Source of the DNA: Larix sibirica
Taxonomy: Eukaryota; Streptophyta; Pinopsida; Pinales; Pinaceae
Direction: 5' to 3'
Length of the DNA: 12,789 bases
NCBI GenBank assembly: GCA_004151065.3
Contig: NWUY0300037032.1
Location: 13,847-26,635, forward strand
Shown: piece after piece, positions 1-7,629 of the stretch
How the letters are laid out: each line of letters opens with the position of its first letter
How positions within the stretch are numbered: position 1 is the first letter of the stretch
Translations under genes and position numbers: made by a program
Notes under the pieces: generated by a model
Database searches by the model: none
Told to the model about the DNA's origin: nothing
What the model saw: only the letters and a program-made list of their open reading frames with translations

Positions 1-519
1 TATGTATTTCTTTTTTATATTAAATATGTATGTATTTTTTTTTATTCATGTATGTATTTCTTTTATATATATTTATATATATTTTAATTTGTATATATAT
101 TTCTATATTAAAATTAATTACAACATTATAATTAATATTTTGATTGAAAAATATCTAATAATAATTTTATAGTTCATAAAAATTAATTGAAAATTTTATT
201 AACTGAAATAAAGTATCTCTCATTCTTATTAACTGAAATAAAATTACCATAATTAGTATTGAGTGAACTAATTAGGAAATGTAAAAAAGCTAAAATTGTA
301 CTAAGTGGACTAATTAGAAAATGCAAAAAATTTGTAATTGAGCTTATTAAGAAAATTTGTAATTGAGTTAATCATAGAAACTGAACTTGAGAGGCATGAA
401 ACTACATCCCTTCTCTGGCAAGGGCAAGTGGCAATGTCAGGGACATTGCCACCTTGTGGCTCTTGTTATTTTAAACCAACATAACCATCATTGAAAAACA
501 ATATACACCCTAAAGGTAT
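1..519. repeat. AT-rich spacer with short direct repeats, no gene
   Basis: This stretch is very AT-rich and holds no convincing coding frame. The first 100 bases repeat variants of ATGTATGTATTTC followed by T and TA runs. TTATTAACTGAAATAAA occurs exactly at 196-212 and 226-242. A 28-base segment at 261-288 recurs with a few changes at 303-330. AAAATTTGTAATTGAG occurs at 327-342 and 352-367. The periods (30, 42 and 25 bases) differ, so this is replication-slippage-type sequence and not one satellite. A GC-rich hairpin at 419-465 is listed separately. Confidence 0.6.
419..465. other. GC-rich palindromic hairpin
   Basis: GGCAATGTC at 430-438 and GACATTGCC at 442-450 are perfect inverted repeats around a 3-base AGG loop. 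The stem continues outward with one bulge (CAAGT at 425-429 against ACCTTG at 451-456) and then imperfectly to about 419 and 465. It stands out as a GC-rich island in AT-rich sequence. It could be the terminal hairpin of a non-autonomous element or a remnant of a foldback repeat. I do not see a CTRR-type Helitron end right after it, so I do not assign it to a family. Confidence 0.5.
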
Positions 520-650
520 AAGTTTGCATTGCTATAAGGGAAATAGAGAAGAGATTAAGATCGATTAGTAAACAATTAAATAAGATCGATTTAGGGTAGT
601 AAATCAATATACTACACTATTAACTTACTCCATTTAATATATTAAAACTT
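520..650. repeat. Tandem repeat unit 1 (uninterrupted copy)
   Basis: The 74 bases at 520-593 align without gaps to 651-724 (62 of 74 identical by eye). The tail of this unit, from about 580 to 650, aligns to 1485-1540. The unit is therefore about 131 bp, and the second unit begins directly where this one ends. This copy is unbroken at ATAAGATCGATTTA (580-593), the exact place where the second copy carries a LINE insertion, so it serves as an internal empty-site reference. I do not recognise the repeat family. Confidence 0.75.
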
Positions 651-724
651 AAGTTTGCATTGTTATAACGGAAATAGATAAGAGAATAACATCGATTAAT
701 AAATAGCTATATAATATTGATTTA
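651..724. repeat. Tandem repeat unit 2, left part
   Basis: This is the left part of the second 131-bp unit, starting with AAGTTTGCATTG as unit 1 does. It stops at 724, where the poly(T) of the minus-strand LINE-A begins. It contains the left target-site duplication (710-724). Confidence 0.75.
710..724. repeat. Left target-site duplication of LINE-A
   Basis: TATAATATTGATTTA at 710-724 matches TATAAGATCGATTTA at 1484-1498 in 13 of 15 positions. The two copies flank LINE-A and lie directly outside its poly(T) on one side and its truncated 5' end on the other. The length is typical of target-primed LINE insertions. Two mismatches suggest an old event. Confidence 0.7.
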
Positions 725-1483
725 TTTTTTTTTCAGCAGAAAAAAGTCATAATATTGCTATTCAAAATCAAATCAAATAATACATTAGAGTTTAGTCTCA
801 GAAAGACAATACAAAAAAATATGACTTATGACATTCCAAAATATATATCTTAAAGATATCAGAAAGAACCAAAATCAAGGAGCTCATAGAGACAATTAGC
901 GTTCAAAAATATACACAGAGCCTTCATCCACTTTGCAACCATCCTGAACTTCCTCCCAATAGATGTAGCCTTCCTCTTCAGTCATAGCAAGTTTGGATAA
1001 GTTATCTGCCACAAAGTTATGCTTCCTGTAAATATGAGTAAAAGTAACATCTCTGAGCCTACTCAATAATGACTTAATCCGGTCGCACCAATGTATTAGA
1101 GACACCACCTGTAAGGAATATTGTCCACATGCCCATTTGATAGTAACCCAAGAATCACAAAAGACCTGAAGATCACCAATGCCAAAGATGTTTATCACTT
1201 TTGGAATGCACCACAAAGCCAAGAGTTTCGCTTTCATATTTGTACCATGCCCACAGTTTAACCTGAGAGTGAAAAACTGAAAAATGCTTATATAAATAAT
1301 TCCACCCGCTGCACACAGACCATCCTTTGCACCACCATCAAAAAATGCCACAGCCGAATTTATCTGAAAATTAAAATTACCCTCTCTTTTTGTCTTCGGA
1401 GCTATGATAACACTACAATTCTCTTTGACCAACTTATAAACCAGTGAACAAGTTTGATCAACATTTGGATACACATCTTCAAG
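725..1483 (-). mobile_element. LINE-A: 5'-truncated L1-type LINE, 3' end only
   Basis: On the minus strand the element runs from 1483 down to 725. It starts in the linker before RNase H, encodes an RNase H domain (stop at 896-898), continues through a 3' UTR of about 160 bases (734-895) and ends in nine A residues (T run at 725-733). Flanking duplications of 14-15 bp and insertion inside a 131-bp repeat unit define both ends well. A heavily 5'-truncated copy is the usual product of LINE target-primed reverse transcription. The last part of its 3' UTR resembles that of LINE-B (a shared GAATAGCAA followed by a T-rich block), so the two belong to related families. Confidence 0.85.
896..1474 (-). 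pseudogene. LINE ORF2 C-terminus: RNase H domain, 5'-truncated
   Basis: About 192 codons are open, ending in TAA. RNase H landmarks in order are FFDGGAKDGLCAAGG (first catalytic Asp), MKAKLLALW, FCDSWVTIKW (Asp) and YRKHNFVADNLSKLA (last Asp). In the full protein this domain would degrade the RNA strand of the RNA-DNA hybrid during retrotransposition. The second catalytic position, Glu in the family and in LINE-B (VEMLALW), is Lys here (codon at 1226-1228, consistent with a GAA to AAA change), so this copy should be inactive. The in-frame GTG at 1474 is not a true start, because the frame is cut by the 5' truncation of the element. Identity to the LINE-B domain is roughly 40-45 percent by eye. 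Confidence 0.8.
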
Positions 1484-1540
1484 TATAAGATCGATTTACG
1501 GTAACACTATTAACTTACTCTATTTAATATACTAAAACCA
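1484..1540. repeat. Right target-site duplication and right part of repeat unit 2
   Basis: Positions 1484-1498 repeat the target site, and 1499-1540 continue the second 131-bp unit, matching 594-650 of unit 1 after loss of about 16 bases (CACTATTAACTTACTC is shared). No third unit follows. From about 1541-1562 the sequence passes into LINE-B. Confidence 0.7.
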
Positions 1541-1561
1541 AATAGAATTAGAACCCTAATA

Positions 1562-4245
1562 TGGATTATTCTAGAACTGAAGGTTGAAGGTTATGTCTCA
1601 GGTGCTCTCAACTCTACTTTCCTCACCTTGGTTCTAAAAAGTAATAAACCAAAAAACTGTTCAGAGTTTAAGTTGATTGCTTTCTGCAAATCTTGCTTAC
1701 GAAATCATTACTAAGATCATCTCTAGTCGGATAAAGCCCTTCCTGTCAAAACATATGTCCTTAGAACAATTTGGCTTCCTGCACTATAGGCAAATATTGG
1801 ATGCCATAGGTATTACTCAAGAAGTTATTCACTCTATTAAACAGAGGAATTTGAAGGCACTTTTGTTAAAGATGGATTTGGAAAAATCCTACGATAGGGT
1901 TGACTGGGTTTATTTAAGATTGATCCTTATTCAGATTGGTCTACCCCTTTTTGTTAATTGGGTCAAGGCATGTGTAACAATTGCATAATTTTTTGTTTTG
2001 GTGAATGGCACACCTTCAGGATTCTTCAAGAGTTCTAGAGGTATCAGGCAAGGATGTCCTCTATCACCATTGTTATTTCTGCTAATTATAGAAGGATTAA
2101 GTAGGCTTATACTGAATGCAAAAGTTGAAGGTAAAATCAAAGGTGTTAAAATTACCATTGTTGTCTTTATTACTCACCTGTTTTTTGTTGATGATGTTAT
2201 GTTATTTGGTATTGACTCAGTTGAGGAATGGAAATGCTATTTGGAGATCATCAATTTATTTTTTAATGCATCATGTATGAAAGTGAGTGTGAAGAAGTCA
2301 TGCTTCTTTCATCACAAGTTGGAAAATGACTCCTTGGAGAGTATACTTCCCATTCTTCCTTACAAGGAATGCAATCTAGAAGATGGTTTCGAGTACTTAG
2401 GTTATTTTCTGAAGCCTAATGGAATTAGAGTACAGGATTGGTATTGGCTGGTTGAAAAACTTGAAAGTAAAATTAAACAATCGACCTACAGGTTGCTTTC
2501 CATTGCTGAAAGGCTTACACTGATCAAAGCAATACTTGTTAGTATCTCGGTATATTGGTTATCATTATCACAGGTTCCCTTATCAGTTATTAATTCTATG
2601 AGGAAAATCATCTTCAATTTTCTCTGGATTGGGGGGTTAGATAGAGGCAAACTTATTCTGGCTAATTGGGAAAAGCTCTCTATCCCTAAGGAGTGGGGTG
2701 GTTGGGGCATACAATTTTTAATCTGGTTTAGTATTGCATTATGGTTAAAGAGTTTCCGACGTGGATTATTTGGGAAAAATCTTTGGACTACTATTATGCA
2801 TGGAAAATATATAAAATTGAACCTAATCACTTGGATCATAAATCTTAAGAAAAATGTTAGGGATTCCTCTCCTATTTGGAAGGGACTTCTCAAAACATAT
2901 CAATGGCTTGGAAAAGATCTCACTTGGAGAGTAGGAAATGGAAAGGAGGTATTGGTAGGCATAGATCCAATCCTTGGTTTGGGTGAAAATTATCAACTTT
3001 CTCCAAATCTACTGGAGTATTTGGTTGAGATTGGGTACAATACTCTTGCACATGTTAGAAGACCTAAATGGTTAAACCAGGAAATTTCTTATTGGTATAC
3101 TACAAAAGATTTGGGAATTAGTGGTGTATGGGCTAATGAATGGGAGGACTATATCACTAGACTCAACTCTTCTGGTTGTAGATTAACTGAGATGCATGAC
3201 ACACTTATTTGGCTCTCAAATCCCATGACAGGTACTATTACTGCAAAATCAACTTACCAAGCTATTGTTCAGGAAAGTAATTATACTCTTCAGCATTGGT
3301 GGTATAAGGTACTATGGAAATGGCAAATTCCTTTAAAAATGAAATGCTTCACGTGGTTTGATTTACAAAACTGTCTGAAAACATGGGACAATTTATTAAA
3401 AAGAGGATGTTGTGGACCAAGTATTTGTCCCCTCTGCAAATAAGACTCACAGTCTGTTGATCACATTATGGTCAGTTGCAATTTTACTTCAAAAATCTAG
3501 AACAAGGTGTGTTCATCACTTAATATTGTACAAGTTTGGGTTCAGATCAAAATTTGATCAGAATTGTTATCAGTGGCATAAAACTTGCAAAGATTTTAAA
3601 ACTCTCCCTGCTTTCATTTATTGGAAAATATGGGAGGTTAGGAATGATTGTGTTTTTTAGGACCATTTTCAGGATATTGATGTTGTTTGTATACAAATTA
3701 TAAATTTGTTCAGAGAATATAATACAGGGGTGAAAAAAGAATGTACTCTGAGAATTTCAAAACTTATACAACATAATATTGGAGCGGTTGGATATTTTGA
3801 TGGTGCAGCTAAGGATGGCCTCTGTGCGGTAGGTGTAGTCATTCAACTTAAGGAAACACACATGTATACATTCATATTACACTGTGGTACCAGAACAAAT
3901 ATTAAGGTTGAGATGCTTGCATTGTGGTGTCTATGCAAAATGTCATCCATATTTGGTATTGTCACACTTGTGGTATATCATGGGGATTCAAGAGTTACCA
4001 TAAAATGGGAAAAAGGAGAATATAATCTGAATGTATTGTCATTAACTCCTTGGTGTAATCGGATACAAGAAATCCTAAAGAACTTCACACTGATTAGTTT
4101 CAATCATATTTTTAGAGAGAAAAATCAGTTGGCTGACAGCTTGTCCAAGCTTGCTTTGGATGGCAAGGAAGGGATCCTCTTCTGGGAGGAATTTCTGGAA
4201 AACACACAGACTGATTGTGGATCACTATATTTTTTTGGTCTGTAG
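1562..4245 (+). pseudogene. LINE ORF2 pseudogene: reverse transcriptase to RNase H
   Basis: The protein would copy the element's RNA into DNA at a nicked target. RT landmarks are a MDLEKSYDRVDW block (motif A Asp at 1875-1877), SSRGIRQGCPLSPLLF (2031-2078) and FVDD (2184-2195), so the catalytic Asp residues are kept. After the thumb region comes a zf-RVT-like segment (about 3290-3470) with CPLC, DH and SC. Breaks in reading order: a +1 insertion in AAA at 1688-1690; TAA at 1986-1988 just before VLVNGTPSGFF; TAA at 3441-3443 inside the zinc segment; TAG at 3498-3500; a +1 insertion in AAAA at 3549-3552; TAG at 3658-3660. Between 1989 and 3440 the frame is unbroken (about 480 codons). All lesions look like ordinary decay. 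Identification as a LINE ORF2 is secure; the exact N-terminal limit is not. Confidence 0.85.
3661..4245 (+). pseudogene. RNase H domain of LINE-B
   Basis: This final part of the LINE-B ORF2 is open from the TAG at 3658-3660 to its stop at 4243-4245. All four catalytic positions are present: Asp at 3799-3801 (YFDGAAKDG), Glu at 3910-3912 (VEMLALW), Asp at 3985-3987 (HGDSRVTIKW) and Asp at 4135-4137 (LADSLSKLA). The domain itself is therefore intact by motif, unlike the LINE-A copy. It is separated from the RT by stops and a frameshift, and it has no start codon of its own that I would trust. Confidence 0.8.
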
Positions 4246-4430
4246 TTCTATATTTGTGATATATTTCCGGAATATACTGTCATAGGTTGGACAATTTACT
4301 TTTTTGGTAGTTTTGGGTCCTAGATTTAGATATATCTCAATTTTCGAGTATTTTGATATAGACAGTCAGTCATCAGACTATATATGAACAATATGAATAG
4401 CAAAAGTACGGTTTTTTTTTCCATTGAAAT
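4246..4430 (+). other. 3' UTR of LINE-B
   Basis: This AT-rich tail follows the RNase H stop. Its last 40 bases (ATGAATAGCAA, a T run, then CCATTGAAA) line up with the end of LINE-A (TTGAATAGCAA, a T run, then CTGCTGAAA), which supports calling it a LINE 3' end. Confidence 0.55.
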
Positions 4431-5052
4431 TTTTTTTTCCCACAAATAATTGAAGCAGTACATGAAATACTAATTGGCATCTCACTAAGGCACTAGTATA
4501 AATGTGCAATGGCTTGCTCTTAGATTTGTGTGCGTGAGAATTGCACATTTTGTTATCTTCTAGATGGACTTGTTACCAAAGAAATCATGATTGTAATAAG
4601 CAAAAACATGAAGACTATATTAAAAACTTAAGAACATAACGTTAAATAGAAAAAATGTATTTGCTCGCTCCACAAATTTAGAATTTTTCTCCACAATTTT
4701 AGCATATTAGCCCCCTTTAAGCCACATCCATGATGGATTTCTAACTCCCTCATGTGATGGTGCCCTTACCTTGGCCTACTTGGCCATCATGTATGTATGT
4801 ACACCATTTATATACACTATGTTTATGACACTATATATAGTTATATACACTTGTAGGATAACGAGGGTTTTAGGAGGGTTTAGTAGGCAATTGGTTTCTA
4901 GTGATAGCGAGCCCCAGTCAATCTATAAACATATATAGATACTTTATTTGACTCTAATGAATTTACCGAAAGGATATAAAAACCCTTTGTTACAAATCGT
5001 ATCACCAAATTTAGCGGTGGGGCCCTCCCGTTTCAAACTGGACTAACTCTAG
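4431..5052. other. Non-coding spacer, no gene seen
   Basis: No reading frame here resembles a protein. The stretch holds T runs at 4411-4438, a short TATG microsatellite near 4789-4801 and TATATA-rich sequence at 4807-4860. A more GC-rich patch follows (GCGGTGGGGCCCTCCCG near 5013-5029) with GGATATAAAAACCC at 4973-4986, which resembles a TATA box. It may be remnant LTR or other element sequence, but I cannot assign it. Confidence 0.4.
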
Positions 5053-5228
5053 CTATCTAAGGAAAATACCAGACATTCAAGCCATAAGTTTACACTTTGT
5101 TCTTGGAAAATTCAATTGTAGGCCAAACTTAACAAGCATTGAACCAGCTTCAACTATCTAAGGCAAATACCAGACATTCAAGCCAAAATTTTACACTTTG
5201 TTTTTGGAAAATTCAATTCTAAGGAAAC
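5053..5228. repeat. Direct repeat, two copies of about 76 bp, offset 101
   Basis: Positions 5053-5128 and 5154-5228 share CTATCTAAGG, ATACCAGACATTCAAGCC, TTACACTTTG and TTGGAAAATTCAATT in the same order, with a few substitutions. A separate smaller imperfect repeat follows: GGGGGCAAAAAACAAAAGAA at about 5238 recurs in altered form at about 5278, period about 40. No protein frame is associated with either. Confidence 0.7.
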
Positions 5229-5372
5229 TTTGACATAATGGGGGCAAAAAACAAAAGAATATCCAAATTTTGAACTAATAGGGGCAGAAAACAAAGAACA
5301 TTCAAAATTGGCAAAATTTGAAATAAGTGCTTAACAATACTCATAATCAAGACTATTTGCACATAATCATAC

Positions 5373-5494
5373 CTCTTTTTATTAACAACTGAAAAGCTTA
5401 GCTTCAAGATGTTGTGCCAAGTCTTTAGGGTTTGCAAATCGATTTGGACTTCAAGGCCTTGGTCGAACCTTTTTGCAAACCACTCATGAAATTG
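5373..5494 (-). pseudogene. Exon-like segment, possible transposase (CACTA-type) remnant
   Basis: On the minus strand a pyrimidine/A-rich stretch ending TTTGTAG is followed at 5494 by an open segment reading QFHEWFAKRFDQGLEVQID and ending near LKLSFSVVNKK at an AAGAG|GTATGA donor-like site (exon end 5373). The 122-nt segment has protein-like composition; the frame stays open past the donor to 5219, but that part looks non-coding. The EWFAKRF and SVVNKKRY pattern is reminiscent of the region of plant CACTA transposases with a WF...VNG...F arrangement. That resemblance is an inference from memory and weak. It may be a downstream exon of the same minus-strand gene as 5699-5958. Confidence 0.35.
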
Positions 5495-5698
5495 CTACAA
5501 ATTTTAAAGCATTAAGGGTTAGTTAGGCAATTTAAGAAAATACCTAACGTATGTACAATTCGTAGATTCAAAATTTATGGTAGAAAGGGAGAATGAAACC
5601 CTAGGAATTCCTAGACTAGGATGATTGTGATACACAAACTCCCATCAAATATACAAGCATAAAATAATCATGAAATCTAGACGTGGGGTAACTTTACC

Positions 5699-5958
5699 TA
5701 GCATCCTAGATCTCCTTCTTTGAGCTTAGCTTCAATTTCTTGAAGACTTGATGGTGTCATAGGCTCATTCTTAGGTGTCTCCAAGAGGCATCATATGATC
5801 CTCTTGAACACATTAGGGGGTGACCCATTAGAGTCCATCGTGTCTACTTCAAAGCCAATCCCTGCAACATGATTGTTGCTACCAAACCCACAAAATCCAA
5901 GCTTGTAGAAGTGGCTATTTTTCATAAAACCTTTAGCGAAACGAAGAACCTTGAACAT
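5699..5958 (-). pseudogene. Short reverse-strand gene-like segment, unknown product
   Basis: From an ATG at 5958 the minus strand reads MFKVLRFAKGFMKNSHFYK, then CGFGSNNHVAGIGFEVDTM and NGSPPNVFKRI, reaching TGA at 5791-5793 after 55 codons. The same frame continues for 30 more codons (TPKNEPMTPSSLQEIEAKL) to TAG at 5698-5700, which sits directly on an AG|GTAAAG donor-like sequence. Composition is balanced and charged, unlike the AT-rich frames nearby. With two in-frame stops it is probably a decayed exon, or the TAG is the original end of a small gene. I do not recognise the family. Confidence 0.4.
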
Positions 5959-6445
5959 ATCAAATCCAATTCGATGTTAAAACAATAATAAAACATAGCC
6001 CTCAGAATATAATAAATTTTAATTGTTAAGCTTCCCTTGGAAGAAAACAAGTCCCAAGTATAGGCAAGAAATGTGCAAAGTACAACAAAATGGAGATCGA
6101 ACAAAAGCATGGGATGAGCTATAATGATCTAAGGGGAATTTGTGTCGTGAATATAAGAAAAAACTACAAACTTCGGTTGCGAATGATCTGTCATGTCAGC
6201 AAAGATCTTAGTACATTACTTTCCAATGCATTCAAGGTTATTGAATCTGATATGATATGAACAACGATAGTATTGTTGTGCTGTTTACATTAAAGCTCCA
6301 TCGCTTTTATTCAATGTTACATGAAACGTGGAAATTTATTAAAAAATAAATAAATTTTTATGTTATTTTTTTGGGCTTTATGTCTTATCGATGATGTCTT
6401 CTACCAATAAAAAAATATCATTAAAATTTAAATATTCATCAATTT
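5959..6445. other. Non-coding spacer, no gene seen
   Basis: The left part (to about 6330) is mixed composition. It contains minus-strand frames that are Leu/Phe/Tyr-rich and unconvincing, for example 5922-6110. From about 6330 the sequence becomes strongly AT-rich and remains so up to the abrupt start of LINE-C coding sequence at 6583. I see no RNA gene or recognisable element. Confidence 0.4.
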
Positions 6446-6495
6446 TATTTTATATATGAAGAACTTTTTTTATTTTATATATGAAGAACTTTTTT
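6446..6495. repeat. Perfect 25-bp tandem duplication
   Basis: Positions 6446-6470 and 6471-6495 are identical (TATTTTATATATGAAGAAC plus six T). This is a recent or slippage-prone duplication inside AT-rich sequence, with no coding meaning. Confidence 0.85.
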
Positions 6496-6582
6496 TAATA
6501 TGTAATTTTTTTAAACATAGTATAACTTTATAAAAAAATTATGTGAAAAATGTAAACTATTACAAAGTAAAACCATTTTTCA

Positions 6583-6984
6583 GGGCTGGTAGGTGCGGGA
6601 GGAGTCCTCTACGATTCTAATGGAATCAAAACGAAAGACTTCGCTTGGGGAATAGGCAAAAGATCTAATAATGGAGTTGAATGGCTTTCTCTGATCAAGG
6701 GCCTGGAGCTTGCGAGAAATGGTGGATTTGATGATCTAGTCATTTTTGGGGATTCTATGCTGATCATCAGGGAAGCCAGAAGCTTATCCATGAGCAGAAA
6801 GACCCCTGTCTCCAAAATGCATCATCTGTTGAACAACATCGTCAAGGAATTCAAATCAAACTTCCTTCACATCCTCAGGTCTAACAACCAGGTTGCGGAC
6901 AAGATGGCTAATGTGGGCGCCAGATTGGAGTGTGGGGCATTGATTTGCAACCAACATTCTCATATGTTTGCTTGGGTCCCATAA
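6583..6984 (+). pseudogene. RNase H domain of LINE-C, missing its first strand
   Basis: The frame is open from 6571, and recognisable RNase H sequence starts at 6583 with GLVGAGGVLYDSNG. It continues through NNGVEWLSLIKGLELA (catalytic Glu at 6679-6681), LVIFGDSMLIIREAR (Asp at 6751-6753) and ILRSNNQVADKMANVG (Asp at 6898-6900), with TAA at 6982-6984. The usual FDG segment with the first catalytic Asp is absent, because the domain begins exactly after CCATTTTTCAG, a splice-acceptor-like sequence. Either the element is broken here or an upstream exon lies elsewhere; I found no FDG-like piece in the preceding 280 bases. Confidence 0.75.
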
Positions 6985-7629
6985 CTAGTTCGCCTTTGGT
7001 CACTTATGAAGAACCTCTTCAACGCCTTTTATAACCGGTTTTGGCAGCGTTGGATGCTTAATTCTTCTCCTCCACGCTACATTAGAACTGGTTCTCAGGA
7101 TCATAAATCCAATTTAATGTTAAACGCCACCTCATGCACCTCCCCAACGGATTTGGACCTCCTCGCATGCTCAAACCACATGGCCTCCATGCTACATTTA
7201 CTGTTGACCGATTCTCGAGGCTTCTCCGTGTTAACGAAGGGAAGGGACTTCAACATTCCTCCATTCAAGCCAGCTTTTAGGAATTTTTGTAAGAACAGAG
7301 GCAAGCCTATTGTCTGGTGCATTCTCAAGCCCAGAAGCATTTCAATGACTAGTGGCAATTGCTTCTCCGGCTACGATGTTCCTCCTAGCTGCATTATCAT
7401 GGAAGAAGACTCCTTGGCCCCTAGTCTTGCTACACTGCAATGCATTCTCTGCAGGAAAATTATTGCTTCTCGGGGTGGGATAAGCATCGAACCCACGAAG
7501 AACCCTCGGTTAAATGATGCCTGCACGACAGGATTATGGTTGATTCGGGCTTGGAGCATCACATCCCATCGAAACCCTGCAAGGCTAACTCTCCTGGGCA
7601 TGGTATCATCACCTTCTCTGGTAAGTTGA
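6985..7629 (+). CDS. Uncharacterised open frame after LINE-C RNase H
   Basis: This is the same frame as the RNase H, open for 214 codons after the TAA at 6982-6984 (first ATG at 7006), ending in TGA at 7627-7629. Composition is Ser/Leu/Pro/Cys-rich (for example NSSPPRYIRTGSQ and KNRGKPIVWCILKP), and I recognise no domain. The opposite strand is also nearly open over 7101-7712, with a single TAG at 7371-7373, and its translation is more balanced in charged residues. Both frames share the same wobble positions, so openness alone cannot decide the strand. It may be a C-terminal extension of ORF2, a captured gene fragment, or a 3' UTR that is open by chance. Confidence 0.3.
   Translation, partial: LVRLWSLMKNLFNAFYNRFWQRWMLNSSPPRYIRTGSQDHKSNLMLNATSCTSPTDLDLLACSNHMASMLHLLLTDSRGFSVLTKGRDFNIPPFKPAFRNFCKNRGKPIVWCILKPRSISMTSGNCFSGYDVPPSCIIMEEDSLAPSLATLQCILCRKIIASRGGISIEPTKNPRLNDACTTGLWLIRAWSITSHRNPARLTLLGMVSSPSLVS

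Larger units (their letters stand above)
1562..4430 (+). mobile_element. LINE-B: degenerate L1-type LINE with RT, zinc region and RNase H
   Basis: The element contains most of an ORF2 (reverse transcriptase from its N-terminal fingers onward, a zinc-binding region, RNase H) and a 3' UTR. The endonuclease domain and ORF1 are missing, so it is 5'-truncated. The start is approximate: LINE-like translation is recognisable from about 1562-1600 onward. The end is set where the 3' UTR stops resembling that of LINE-A, near CCATTGAAA at 4421-4429. No long poly(A) survives and I found no convincing target-site duplication. It lies head to head with LINE-A, and only the 1484-1540 repeat remnant separates them. 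Confidence 0.75.

Noticed and set aside
2486-2893. Minus-strand frame inside LINE-B
   Set aside because: It is a shadow of the well-supported RT frame on the plus strand. The same applies to 1931-2158 and 6609-6815.
1539-4455. Possible target-site duplication of LINE-B (CAAATAGAATTAGAA near 1539 and CAAATAATTGAA near 4443)
   Set aside because: It needs several gaps in AT-rich sequence. The similarity is not better than expected by chance.
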